Both the position numbers and the translations under genes were made by a program. Source: Limnephilus marmoratus (taxonomy: Eukaryota > Arthropoda > Insecta > Trichoptera > Limnephilidae). From it: DNA of 64,000 nt. The stretch lies in the NCBI GenBank assembly GCA_917880885.1, contig OU862924.1:29244465-29308464 (forward strand), written 5' to 3'. Positions 42,746 to 53,866 of the stretch are shown piece by piece (the stretch's first letter is position 1; each line of letters opens with the position of its first letter). The notes beneath the pieces were generated by a model, which was not told the DNA's origin, searched no databases, and saw nothing but the letters and a program-made list of their open reading frames with translations.

Positions 42746-43813
42746 GTTTTCCTGTAACCTCATTTCAAATGACGCATTAAGGAAAGGTCTCTGTTTTCTA
42801 TGAATTGGAGAAACCGCCCTGGGAAATAATTATACCCAACGTTAAAAAAATCTGAAAAATTGAAACACACCTAAAACTCACTCACTAATATTTTTTTCGG
42901 CAATTATTTTTTTAGTTAAGTAATAGGTATTGGTTCGAATTTTAACATTTTTTAACGTTTTACAGTAAGCTCCATTTATTTAATTAAAAATGTTATTTTT
43001 TTCAATTTTGGTAATAAGGTACATTATTATTTACAAATCTTTTAGTGTACGTGGCTTCTGAAACTTGTTCCATAAACCGATGGAAAATCAAAGCCAAACA
43101 TGTTAACTCTCGCAGGCTTGTGGACTAAGTAACGTTCGAGCGGTTAATAACTTGAAAATCAAATTGAATACCTAATTTTCGCTTAATTAATTTAACCGTC
43201 ATCAAAATTGAATCAACTGCCATTTAGACTACGTGGAAATATGAAAACAATATTAAGGGAGCTGAATTTACTATATTATACGGGTCGGAATATGGGTAAT
43301 TGGAAATACAACCGAATGAGTAAGGAAAACATAAAGAAATAGGTATGCTATTGTTTGTAGTCAAGCCACGCTACTGCACTCCAAAATTCAACTCTAAATT
43401 GCTTTCAATTGTTGAAGAAAAGTATCTTTACGGAAATAATACAAAATGTACTAAGAGCTTCCGAAAATTACTTAGATTAGTTTTCCCCAAAAGCCGTACA
43501 CTATCTCGGTGTAGCCTTTAGTGACCAGCTCAGGCAAAGGGACCATTAAAAGCAGAGTTAAGTTAGCCTCCGAAAAGCTGTTCGTAATGTATAGAGACCG
43601 CAAATTCGTATGTACCGTAGTATAATGTAACTATTGTAGTACTCGTATATCACTTGGGTACAAATCCGTTGGTAGCTGCTCTCTGATGACATTTGTTTGA
43701 GTTATGATACTGGATCGACTTGGGAATAAATGGAGATAAGACTTAAGCAACCTGATTTTTTTTTAAACCTACATTTATATTAATGATAAAAAAAAACATG
43801 CAGAATAACTCAC
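42746..43813. other. No gene seen; probable start of intron 1 at 43813
   Basis: Immediately left of the 43814 exon edge the minus strand reads GTGAGTTATTC, an intron 5' end. No matching next exon or acceptor can be named in this stretch. Confidence 0.4.
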
Positions 43814-44377
43814 CCTCTGCAATGGCATAGACGCCGTCCTCGCTCTTGGCTTGGGAGATCTCGCTGGTGAATGAGCTGGGGATCTGGCTTCCGTTCTAGG
43901 AGGCTCAGCTTGAAGGAACCGTTTGATATCAGGGGGAGCTCTGTTTACCGCTAGAGATGAAGATCTCCTTCTTACTCGTTCCGGCGAAACTCCCGGACTA
44001 TTGCTCTTCTGGGTTCCATTCCTTTCTTTGACTTCTCTCTCGGCTGAAAACGTCTGGGTAGTGCCTATCCTATGTCTGCTTCTACAGTGGACTTCTGATG
44101 CTCTCCTCTGGAAAGTCCTTGCCGACATCACTCTTCTGCAAGGAGTCTTCCTCATCGCTTCGTAGTCCCTGCTCTGGCCTGACTCGCTGCTGGTATCAGA
44201 GCAGCGGGGGATGAGTTTATCTTCCAGCATGGTAGCCAGGAGATCAACCCCGTCTTCGTCTTCGTTCAGCGTGGTGAAGAACTCTTTAAACGACTCGGGG
44301 AATGACGTTGGGCAGACTATGCCTGGAGAGCGGGGGTCGTATCGAGCGGGGTGACGAAGAGAAGACGTGGCCATCAT
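43814..44377 (-). CDS. First coding exon of a host gene, product unknown
   Basis: 188 codons from ATG at 44377 (context AAAATGATGG, good Kozak position -3) to a GTGAGT donor at 43813-43808. The exon ends in phase 0; reading on would add 12 intronic codons to a stop. The protein starts MMATSSLRHPARYDPRSPGI. It has an acidic patch (LNEDEDGVDLL, 38-47), RRAS (91-94), RRRSSS (136-141) that could be kinase or 14-3-3 sites, and a Ser-Pro/Arg-rich end (RSPAHSPARSPKPRARTAS, 165-183). There is no signal peptide, membrane span or known domain; it looks intrinsically disordered, as in N-termini of signalling or cytoskeletal proteins. GC content is clearly above its neighbours and it is free of repeats. 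The antisense 80-codon frame is a shadow. I do not recognise the gene. Confidence 0.7.
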
Positions 44378-44484
44378 TTTCGAAAAAGAAATTTGAATAG
44401 ATTTTCAACACAGAAGCGTCAATGACGGAAGAAATACAAGGAGAAAGAAAAAAAGTTTGCAAGAAAGAAGATTTCATTTGAATA

Positions 44485-44492
44485 CTTTTATA
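44485..44492 (-). promoter_or_regulatory. Possible TATA box
   Basis: TATAAAAG on the minus strand, 108 bp before the ATG at 44377. This would leave a 5' untranslated leader of about 80 nt. An isolated match in AT-rich DNA, so weak. Confidence 0.3.
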
Positions 44493-45446
44493 AACACTAC
44501 TGATTACTTTATTTTTTTACTCAGGGTAATAATTTTTGTTGTCATATGAAAACACGTAATCCACATTATGATTTATTTTAGCACTTGACGGACGAATTTT
44601 ATTTAATGTATTTTGTAATCCCAACTTAATCCACTACTCTTCTGATCGGTTTACAGGAAAATCCAGTCCAATTTCCTGTAAAAAAAGAAATAAAACATTA
44701 TTTTTTACAACAAGAAAAGATCCTTGACAAACTTTAAAAGGTTTCGCGTTTCGCGAATTCTAAAGATTTTTGAGTTCGGAGTGTTTCTTTTCAAAGTTGA
44801 GAACTTGTGTTTGTCAAAGTTGTACAGATGAACCTCTTTTATTATTATTATTCGTTGAAAGAGCACGGCTGAATGTCGATACTGACGACTGTATTAAATG
44901 TAAATAAAGCTCGAATTGAAAAGGTTAAAACATTTTGTTTTTTTTTTTCAATTCCAGGAAAGCTTCTTATTTTCTCAGAATTTCTTTCATTGAACCGATC
45001 CCGTATAATTATTATAGGTCTAATTTTTAGATACGACTTTTGGTTATTATTACAAATATATTTACGTACATAACCGGAAATGATAATGCGAATTATACTT
45101 AAAAAAATGGCAAAAAGAATGCCACACACTTCTCTCACGCCATATCCTTCTTGCTTCAGCTAGATTCATCAGTCTTCTACACAAGAAAAACTATTTCATT
45201 ATTGCGATACTTGACTTTACTCGACCACCGTTCTCGATTGTTCACTTTCACTTGTGCGTTATGAAATATATACCGTCCACTGCGCTTGAACCGTATTAAC
45301 AACCCTTCATTAGCCTTATTCATTAATCATTATACTGACAACTTCATACTTATTTCGGTAATACCCGATTTGACCGCACGGTGCTTCAGTCAATTTTGCT
45401 ATTTCTCTTTAATTTTGGTACCCACATCAGGATTGGTATTTAAATC
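44493..45446. other. Upstream of the exon; no second gene seen
   Basis: The minus frame 44848-45138 (96 codons) and the plus frame 44873-45073 overlap antiparallel in AT-rich DNA and carry no motif. No further exon is supported. Confidence 0.35.
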
Positions 45447-45938
45447 GGAGGCGTCTACTAATATCTCCAGGAATTCCAAAAACTGAACACATCGGACTAA
45501 TATCTATGAGAACCAAAGTGAGAACGAATATCTACAGCTCAAACTGCTGACTAATATCTATGAAAACCAAAGTGAGGACGAATATCTACTGCTCAAACTG
45601 CTGACTAATATCTATGGGAACCAAAATGTGGACGAATATCTACAGCACTGGCAGAGGTTGGGTTAGGTTATGTTAGGTTAGGTTAGGTTAGTTTAGTTAT
45701 TACGTAATTGAAGTAATTTATGCTTTTCCGTACAACCTCTTGCTCAGCTGCCCTTTGTAGATATTAATCCAACCTACGCTCCATAGATATTAGTCACCAC
45801 TGGGACCGTCACAGATATTCGTCCGACCTTAGCTCTGTAGATATTAGTCCCCACTCTGAAGTTCATAGATATTAGTCAAACATATGAGCTGTAGATATTC
45901 GTGCGACGTACAGGCTGTAGATATTGGTATCTGCAGTC
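45447..45938 (+). mobile_element. Family D foldback element, copy 2
   Basis: It starts GGAGGCGTCTACTAATATCT, ends GATATTGGTATCTGCAGTC, and is flanked by TTTAAATC on both sides (45439-45446, 45939-45946), an 8-bp target duplication. The left arm has GACTAATATCTATG and GACGAATATCTAC units; the right arm has the same units inverted. The centre is a TTAGG tract followed by GTTATTACGTAATTGAAGTA. It corresponds to 5120-4046 inverted. Confidence 0.8.
45657..45698 (+). repeat. Interstitial (TTAGG)n inside family D
   Basis: Six or so imperfect GGTTA units (GGTTAGGTTATGTTAGGTTA and on) at the element centre, as in copy 1. Confidence 0.75.
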
Positions 45939-45989
45939 TTTAAATCCGCCTAGTGCGAGTTAATTTTATTTAAATATTTACTTTTTAAA

Positions 45990-46240
45990 AGTAACTTCTT
46001 TATTAATGCTATTACTGCAATTAGTCCTCTTTTAAGAGCATTGTCTGAATTCATCCTCCCGTCAACGTCCTTATCAGCTTTCCTGTTTCTCACAAACGCA
46101 TTTCCTTGGTACACAAACTCATCCACTTTGTACAAGGATTCACTTTGCACAACTGTATTATACAGTGCTTTCATTTCCACCCTCTCAAATGCAATTGCTT
46201 TGGATAAGCAATTTATTCAACATTTCTTGTAGTTATTTCA
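45990..46240 (-). pseudogene. LINE RT fragment (same group as 37995-38612)
   Basis: The minus strand reads SKAIAFERVEMKALYNTVVQ, then SLYKVDEFVYQGNAF and KADKDVDGRMNSDNALKRGL. These are the blocks between the RT fingers and the DIERRVNAGNS block of that LINE group. The usual YLG is changed to YQG. Short, isolated and inactive. Confidence 0.7.
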
Positions 46241-46505
46241 CAAGCAAAGTGACATAATAAAGTCCAGCTTTGCAACACCCATAATATTGTAGAAAAGGAC
46301 ATTTATATATTTTGAGAAATCATATCTACGGCCTTAAAACTTAAAATCAAACTTAAAATAAAAAACAAACTTAAAATCAAATACAAGAGACAAACTCAAC
46401 AATTCTGGGGTTATTAAATACGGCAAACAAACCGTCCAATAAATTCAAATGTTCCACCTTGAAGTACTTAATGATCAGAGTTATATCCATTTATACGAGG
46501 CTACC
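46241..46505. other. AT-rich spacer
   Basis: AAACTTAAAATCAAA is repeated about three times near 46338-46382; no gene. Confidence 0.35.
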
Positions 46506-46513
46506 CACTGGGT

Positions 46514-47266
46514 TAGGGATGTCGAAAGTGAAAATAAATATCGACATATCGATGTATCGATATTTATTAAAATATTAATATCGACGTCGATATATCGAGG
46601 AAAAAATATCGATGTATTGATATATCGGACAAATTTTTAAAAGATTTTGTGTTCTTAAAATAATAGTGTATTCAGCTCAATATTATCAATAGTAATTTTT
46701 ATACACAATGTGCTTTATTTTAATGTACAAAAATCTCAAAAAATTGAAGGTATTTTTAATAGGTAATACTTACAAAAATATCAAAACTAAAAAGCTATCT
46801 TCTAACTTGTGTGTAAACTGAGACGCATACAAAGTTTGTATGCGTCTCAGTAACTTTCTATTGGCGAATTAATCTGTCAAAAAGGACTTCGAGTTCGGAA
46901 CAAGGTATAGTCAATAATCATAGACAATTGGGAACCAACACATAGAAGTGGCTCAGAAAAAAAAATTGCGAAAAATAGCATACATTTCTATGTACGTACC
47001 TATACATATGAGATAGTATTAGTGATCACAAATACTAATGCAAAGACAATAGATTTGTAAGCTATTAATAGTTAAAATTTCAACCGCCAGATTTCATGAG
47101 TTCGTTCCTATACGGTTTTGGATTCTAGTGACTTTAGTTACATAAATTTTAAAAAATATCGTTTTTATTAGAATTTTCTATATTGGATATTTTGTATCGA
47201 TATATCGGATCAAAATATATCGGCTAAAAATATCGATGTATTGAATTAAAAATATCAATAAGCCTA
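46514..47266 (+). mobile_element. AT-rich hAT element with TATCGATA termini, copy 2
   Basis: It starts TAGGGATGTCGAAAGTG and ends ATCAATAAGCCTA. The target duplication is CACTGGGT / CACTGGGG (7 of 8). Colinear with 7265-8291 but about 270 bp shorter, with a single 46-bp unit. It keeps the 35-bp palindrome at 46817-46851. Confidence 0.85.
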
Positions 47267-47274
47267 CACTGGGG

Positions 47275-47658
47275 TGTGGTAATTTATCGTTTCTTAATTT
47301 ATCTATGTTTTTCTACGGTCATATAGTCCAACACCGTAAAAATACTATCCGATAGGCCATCTACAGAAAATCATAAGATTAGTATTAAAACGCGTTTGTC
47401 AGATTTTTACACAGGACTATTGGAAGTGTTACATTGCAACTCAATCAGTTTGAGCTGCAATTCTGGTTTGACTGATTCACAATCCATATTAAATGGCATG
47501 CTAAAAATATCCGTTAAATATTCTATTCTATCTATGCAGAAAATACATTTTGTTCAATTGGTAAATTGTGGTAGGGTTATTCAAAACAATGTCGCGGGCC
47601 GGATTGACTAGCCTGAAGGGCCGGGCTTGGCCCGCGGGCCGTACTTTGCCCATCACTG
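47275..47658. other. Possible end of another hAT element
   Basis: The stretch finishes GGCCCGCGGGCCGTACTTTG, then CCCATCACTG, a common hAT right end. No left partner was found. A 71-codon frame (47396-47611) lies inside. Confidence 0.35.
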
Positions 47659-47666
47659 ATCTAAAC

Positions 47667-48272
47667 CATAGGTTCTCAACCTTATTTTGCCCACCGCCCA
47701 CTAAAAGATTTTTTTTTCTACTGCCCCGCATTTTTTTACCTTACGGGGTCCAAATGTCACGGAATCAATGATTCGATTAAAAGTATATTAAATTATTTGT
47801 TATACCTTTTTGTTTAGCAAGTAAAAAATTGTTTTGTATTTTAAGTACCGGATTGCTACCTTTTTCCTTCTTGTATACATGATATAGATTCCATTCTTAA
47901 TACACATGAGATGAAAAAATAAGAAATTTCATATCATCCAATTTAATGTAGATCTGAATGTAATGGAATCTTTCAGTTAAATTTTCATCACTTCCCGGTG
48001 TGAATTTTTGCACACAAAATAAAAAAAAATATTACAAGAGGTAATAATTAATAAATTTATTACAAAAAAAAATTAACCTACATTAAACGTTATTTTGCTT
48101 TATTAGTATATGATAAGCGTGTTTTTTGTCTTTTAAGACCATATTTTATAATCTGTCCACGCCCTCACTGTGCCATCTCAACACCCCCAAATTTTCTCTG
48201 GATCTTCTACCGCCCCCCTGACAGTCTCAAACGCCCACAAGGGGGCGTTATCGCCCACGTTGGAAATCTATG
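47667..48272. mobile_element. Non-autonomous hAT element, 606 bp
   Basis: The ends are CATAGGTTCTCAACCTT and the inverse of ACGTTGGAAATCTATG. The 8-bp target duplication ATCTAAAC is perfect (47659-47666, 48273-48280). The subterminal parts are C-rich (TGCCCACCGCCCACT, ACGCCCACAAGGGGGCG). No transposase. Confidence 0.88.
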
Positions 48273-48280
48273 ATCTAAAC

Positions 48281-48665
48281 GGTGTTCTTCTTCTTCTTCT
48301 TCTTGTGCCCTGTCCGTTCAACGGACGTTGGCTATCATGTTGGCTATGCGAACTTTGTTTACTGCGGCCCGGAACAGCTCCACGGTAGACTGGCCAAACC
48401 ACTGTCTCAGGTTTTTCAGTCGTGAGGTTCTCAGCTCCACGGTAGACTGGCCAAACCACTGTCTCAGGTTTTTCAGTCGTGAGGTTCTCAGCTCCACGGT
48501 AGACTGGCCAAACCACTGTCTCAGGTTTTTCAGTCGTGAGGTTCTCAGCTCCACGGTAGACTGGCCAAACCACTGTCTCAGGTTTTTCAGTCGTGAGGTT
48601 CTCAGCTCCACGGTAGACTGGCCAAACCACTGTCTCAGGTTTTTCAGCCATGAGGTTCTCGGTGT
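48281..48665 (-). pseudogene. LINE C-terminus with amplified 19-residue unit
   Basis: The minus strand reads RTSWLKNLRQWFGQSTVEL, then the unit TSRLKNLRQWFGQSTVELR repeated, then FRAAVNKVRIANMIANVR and a stop. The tail is an (AAG)n run at 48283-48303. The WF...ELFRAA...RIA.MIANLR pattern is a known LINE ending (family knowledge). The five-fold repeat is a 57-bp minisatellite grown inside the coding part. No RT core; dead copy. Confidence 0.65.
48375..48659 (-). repeat. 57-bp minisatellite, 5 units
   Basis: Units begin at 48375, 48432, 48489, 48546 and 48603 and are nearly identical; the fifth has two changes near its end (GCCATGAGG for GTCGTGAGG). Because 57 is a multiple of 3, all frames stay open, giving long incidental frames on both strands. 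Confidence 0.95.
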
Positions 48666-48939
48666 TGGAAAGAAAAAACACCACGCTTTACATTCAAATC
48701 TAAAAGTTAACCACAAAATAATTAAAATAACCTTTATGAAACCAAAGCTTCCGACCTCCATTTGAAAGAGATTAATGAAACTTTGTGACTCTTTAAAAAT
48801 TATTTTTACACGAAACGACAATGACTTCAGCTAGCTGAAGCTACAATGGATGATTGGATCTGCCAGCTATTTTTTCAGCCTATATTTCGCATTTGCGTAT
48901 TCGTTCTTTGAAGAATTTCTCTCTCTCGCTCGTCATGTT
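48666..48939. other. Spacer without gene
   Basis: Contains only the AT-rich extension of the LINE-repeat frames; nothing recognised. Confidence 0.3.
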
Positions 48940-49490
48940 TTTGAAGTGAAAATTTGTTTAACAAGGTTGTGATTTGAAACTCCATGAAATGGAAACGAGC
49001 GATACTAAAAAGAGACAAACAAATATCTCTATAGGATTAAGCACGCGAGAGAATGAGGTAGCTGTAAAATATTTATTTTATTTACGGGTAGTCGATTCCA
49101 ACATAATACCTTAAACAATAGTCCTACGCAATTCTTCTTTAGTGCAGCGGTACTTTTAGGACATTCAGCAGACCAGGGATCAAATCCTACTAAATTAAAA
49201 AAATAATTTTTTTTGTACAATTAATATCCAATCTTTAAACTACTCCAAAACGAACAATCAAAAGAAAATACAAAAAAGCGACATCTAGCGACTCCGAAGA
49301 AGAAACCACAAATACTACTAAGATGACCAAATGTAAAGGAAAAAGTGCACTGGAATTCGACAAAAATATGGAAAAAATCATCTTTCACATTGATAAAAAA
49401 GTGCTTCAAAGTCTCCCCCTCTTTCTATACATTAGTTTTCTGAGGGTGTCACTTCTATCGTGTGTGAATTGCACACTCTGATTTTTGTAA
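48940..49490 (+). mobile_element. Family I copy with an inserted SINE
   Basis: The 5' part 48940-49075 (TTTGAAGTGAAAATTTGTTT to ACGCGAGAGAATGAGG) and the 3' part 49403-49490 (GCTTCAAAGTCTCCCCCTCT to GTGTGAATTGCACACTC). Between them lies a tRNA-derived SINE and AT-rich DNA. Confidence 0.55.
49130..49290 (+). mobile_element. tRNA-derived SINE (first family)
   Basis: The head has TTTAGTGCAGCGGTACTTTT (A-box-like) and GGGATCAAATCC (B-box-like). The body CAATTAATATCCAATCTTTA and CAATCAAAAGAAAATAC matches 59640-59735. Partial decay. Confidence 0.5.
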
Positions 49491-50094
49491 GGTTGGAGAT
49501 ATTGTCGGCTTGCCATTGCTTTATTAAAAAAGTTATCTAGTCTAGCCATTCTTTTATTTACATGAGTAGTGATTTGAAACCCTACTTTCAGATTAACAGA
49601 AACAACCCCTACATTTACCGGAGAATGTCTCATACGTTTATACACTACACGAAAAATGTTCCCCGAATAATATTTGATTAAAAACATTCCTGGAAAATAA
49701 TTTTAAAATGTATTTATCTATTAACTCTTAATTTAGGAATTGAGGTTTTCGAAAACCCGCTGAATGAAACTAATGTGCGTATTTGGTTTCCGTGTAGGGT
49801 GGTTTATTGTTAAGCTGGTTGAAAAGGCCAATACACAAATGCATACCATTAAATATCGAAACGTTCTATGGATTAAAAGATCGCAAAATAATCCAACCAT
49901 TAGCCAATTTACAAAAAGGAATATAGCCAATACACAGAAAGCCGATTCGAATCCAACAAAATTGGAATGCGACAGAATTGTAATCCGACAGACTTTGAAT
50001 CTGGCTGATTACTGAATTTTTACAGTGTGGTAAAATACGAGTATATCAATATAATAAATAAACTACACTAATCATCGCGCCATTTCCCGCAGGA
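49491..50094. other. No supported gene
   Basis: Antiparallel frames at 49733-49930 (-) and 49764-50015 (+) share the same DNA, and 49406-49687 (-) partly covers family I. None has a motif. Confidence 0.3.
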
Positions 50095-50230
50095 GTTGGC
50101 AGAGAGGAGTGACCTCCAAACATCTTGCCTTGGCACATTCTCCCTGCTTCACCTACATTCATACATCGTCTCATATCCTTCTGTTATTCGCCATATGATA
50201 TGACCCGATTCAAGTATTACGTTCACTTAT
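50095..50230 (-). pseudogene. LINE C-terminal scrap
   Basis: The minus strand gives VNVILESGHI, then ETMYECR and QDVWRSLLSA in shifted frames. It matches the QVNQILESGHV, MNVSEAKSVCQDRVVW and VLSA end of the LINE at 37995-38612. Confidence 0.65.
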
Positions 50231-50277
50231 TTTAACATTCGTATTTTAGACTCTCGTAATTTAAAGAAACACCTTTG

Positions 50278-50345
50278 AGTCCGGTTAGTGGCTGAGTTGA
50301 CAAAAAGCGTCTGGTTCCCACCCTGGCGTCGTTGGTTCAATTCCT
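50278..50345 (+). tRNA. tRNA-like sequence
   Basis: GTTAGTGGCTGAGTTGACAA resembles an A box and GGTTCAATTCC is a B box, about 35 nt apart. Stems are not all closed; a tRNA-derived repeat is most likely. Confidence 0.4.
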
Positions 50346-50387
50346 TCTCAAGCTATGTCCTTCTCATAGCTTGAGAAGGAATTGAAC
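50335..50387. repeat. Perfect 23-bp stem hairpin on the B box
   Basis: GTTCAATTCCTTCTCAAGCT then ATG, a 7-nt loop TCCTTCT, and the exact reverse complement ending GGAATTGAAC. The B box of the tRNA-like sequence forms the outer end of the stem. Confidence 0.9.
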
Positions 50388-53300
50388 TTCAGTAACCAAT
50401 ATCTCCAGCTTATTATAACGGTAGTAGGAGTTATTTTAAATATTGTCAAGTTTCGTAATGTGATGGGAATGATTGTCTTTAAAAAAAAAACTAGTACATA
50501 AACCTTGTCTCAACAAGGGAAGGATTCTTCCGAAACCGTCGAAAATATCGATTAATTTGTAATTTATTGTACCTATTTACCATTTATATTTACCATTAAT
50601 ATACAGATTATATATACCTACCAACAAATTAATTATTTTCAGTTTCAGACAGAATATGCCAAAATCATATAAAATTTGTTTTTCTGACCGTCAGAAACAT
50701 TTCTGGCGTTCTAAAAGTATTCCGCCCTGACGAGGGTAGAGACACGTCTCCATAACGGACTATTTCATATAATTTTAGAGCTTAATGTAAAAATATAACT
50801 TTGAAAATATATTTTTTAAATCGACATTATGTGGGTGTCATTGATCTTTACAAAAGCAGTGGGTGGAGTATTTGGAGAACGGATTTCGAAATGTTTTGAT
50901 TTGAATGGAAGAAAACTAGTCTGTCTTTATTTTGAGTGCATAAACGCCCAAAGTTAGGCAATCTGGGATGGAAATATTAAAGGACGTACCTTTTAGTAGC
51001 CTGACTGCGACGTTACCTATTTCTATTACTCGAGAGAATGAAATAATATAACTTAGTCAACTGGCTTAGTAACATTCACGCCATGCAAGGCTTGTTTGGG
51101 ATGATGAAATGCCATACAAGTTCGTCTTGGCGCAAACTTCCTCCGTCCTTTATATACCCACATCGGTTCCTTATATCTCTAACACTCGCTCTGACTCCAA
51201 TGCTTCACTTAACTCAACCCATGTAGGTTATAGATTCGCTTGTTTGAATGATTAGGTCTTAAATGCTTTTACCCTCTAAGATCGTTTTTCCACTGCGTTT
51301 AATGTGCTTGTGTCCTTTTTCTGCCAGTAAAATGCCTCGTTATCGTCATTATCATTCACCAACTCCATTGTGAACTGCTACCATGAACCCGCGGACTATG
51401 GATCTAAAGCTATGGAAGTTCCTACTCTGCTACAGAGTTTGTAAGACATTTTTGTTTCAGATAAGATTCTATTGTGGATGTTACAAGAAGAACAATATTT
51501 TACTGTTGGGAAACCTGATGAAATTCTATAAAATCCAGCGCCAGACAAGAATCAGTAAGCCAACTCCAACGTAAATTAATGACAGCTGCCACAATGATTC
51601 GAATTATAACAGTTGATAATTAGAAAAACTATTAAGAATTTTGGCAAACATTCAAGTGATTTTTTTTTCTATTTTGGGTAATGAATTGGATTTATATTCA
51701 CGACGAGAAAAATAATTAGTGGGTATTTGAATGTCAAATTAGATTGGTTTCGAATTGGATAATTGCGATGCCTACGCGAAACTGCCACTAAGACGTTTTA
51801 ATCCGTTTACAAGAGTTCGAAACCATTTTACAATGGATTTTTTAGAGTAATCCAATTGAACGGCGTTGCAAATTCTTGAAGGTGAGGTTTAGATCGAATT
51901 GTGTCTTTGTTTTAAGATGCTATTTATTTGTGCTAGACTGTATTCATATAGTCTGTTTGAGAAGATGCTTTGTATTGATTATTGACTTTAATTAACTTAG
52001 TATTAAAAAGTCATTAACTCAAAGTAATGGAATACACACACATACTATTTATTTACGTTAAAAAGTATCATTATAGGTGGAAAAAGTTCTTTGTGCAATG
52101 ATGAATGACTTAGCTAGAAATGAAATTGATCCCACGATGCCTGTGTATGAACTCGATGCATTTTATAGTCAACCACCATCCAGTTATATTAGTTGATTAA
52201 CTTTCTATAAGAACGGAGATGACTATGAAAAAATTTAAAAAAAAGCTAAAGTTTTACTGCATACTTTGAAAGACGCCAATTTACTTAGGATTAAAGCTGT
52301 ATAATAAAAATCAACGCGATTAAAAAGACGAACGCTGGATTGACTCGTTAACCTGGATAAGTTGGACGAATAAGAGAGGTAACTTCAAGCATGGAACCGA
52401 TGAGATTGAAATCACCCAACACTGAAAAAATAACGGATTATTCAAAGCGTTTTAAGTTTCAGTTACAGTTTGTGATACGGTATAGCATTATATCTTTCTT
52501 ATAAAAGCACTCATTATCATTATTAAATTTTGCAAGTGTCTTTTGTGCTCAATTTAACACCATCATAAATTGGATTATAAATAGACGCAAGCTTATCGAA
52601 ACCAAAAGTTTTTTTTCATTATGTTTTCGGGGAAAAAATGTAAAAGTTTCCGGCCTAAATCCGATACGTTATCCGATAGCTATTGGTTTCAATCTCAGAG
52701 GGATTTGCGTCTAATTCAAGTAATCATTTTGATAAAATATCATCTTACATACAAAACGGTATTCTTATATACTTCATATTTTATACTATTTGGATACATA
52801 ATGATCTCTTTCTTTCTGGTTTCGTTTGGTGTTGATAAATTTTTAACAGCTAAAAATATTAAAATGTGTACAAGTGTTATTGTGTCTGTCAACATTGTCA
52901 GTTCTCGTAGACAATTGTCTGTTCCAAGTAATCAAGTGCTCAAGTTATGCGTTGTGCATTATTCTGTATTACCTTCAAACTGTATAATGTGATAAGCAAA
53001 AATTTTGAGTGACGTTATTAAACCATTTTAGATTCCCTCTACCCAAACCAATTAACCACCATTAGGCTATTATTGAACCAATGTATGACGTTTTGAATGA
53101 TTCAAACATTATTTCTGTGGATTTTATTATATAATTTCGGTCCCAAATAAGCATCATACTATGCCTCGTAAAGGCAACTCTTACAGTTAGGAACATCAAC
53201 AAAGTAGCGGTATTTAAACATATATTTTGATAATGTAAATGTGTTAGTTGTTTTTAAGTCAGTCGCTAAAAATAACTATTTAAAATTTGTAAATTAGTCT

Positions 53301-53866
53301 TAGTGATAAGTTGTAAGTTAGATAGAAGTTGTAAAACACCTATGAGATTATTTTCATCACGAAAACGGCAATATAAAAAAAGTCTAACAGACATGAGTAT
53401 AAACTTGCCTAAAAGCTTCTGTTTGCATAAGTCCCTAATTAGAAACTCGTCGAGTCTTATTGGTCTTTTCTGTAATCTCCCGCAGAGTTATTATTCGCAC
53501 TTAAGGTAAAGAAACGCAAATCATGTAATTTTGAATTGAAAATTTTGTCGCTTAGAAATATGCGAGATACTTCAATTAAATACTGCGAGTAGAGTAGCAC
53601 ATCATGGCCTTTGAAATAATCGAGGGTTTTTTTGGAAAGTGTTTTTATGAACCCAGAAAAAAATAAAGTATCAGGCTATAAACTGCTTTAAAGTTCAAAA
53701 TCTCCTACTTAAACCCATTTGGGCTATGGTTTTATTGGGAATTTAAGAGCTTAGAAAATGATCGATTTAAGTGCTTTAGAAAACAGTTAAATATTTGTGC
53801 ACGAACTTCGCAAAATAATATAAATCATCCTTTTCGGCGATGTTTTTTTCTTGCACAAATCAAAAA
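50388..53866. other. Long AT-rich stretch, no feature supported
   Basis: Frames at 51383-51574 (63 codons), 52621-52992 (123 codons, hydrophobic middle, starting MFSGKKCKSFRPKSDTLSDS) and 53303-53509 are the longest. The 123-codon frame could hold one membrane segment (YTSYFILFGYIMISFFLVSF), but base composition equals the surroundings and no motif is seen. This is the least repeat-dense part of the window. Confidence 0.4.

Noticed and set aside
43923..44165. 80-codon plus-strand frame
   Set aside because: Antisense shadow of the host exon, which has better start context, a splice donor and coding character.
45657..45698. A chromosome end or healed break
   Set aside because: The TTAGG tract sits at the same internal place in both family D copies.
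48375..48659. CRISPR-like array
   Set aside because: Units are directly adjacent with no spacers, and the context is an insect nuclear genome.
48268..48821. Long repeat-protein frames on both strands
   Set aside because: Produced by the 57-bp unit length being a multiple of three; only the minus-strand LINE tail has a family match.
52621..52992. 123-codon frame with a hydrophobic stretch
   Set aside because: Hydrophobic and K/N/S residues follow from AT-rich DNA; no start context, homology or exon signals that I can support.
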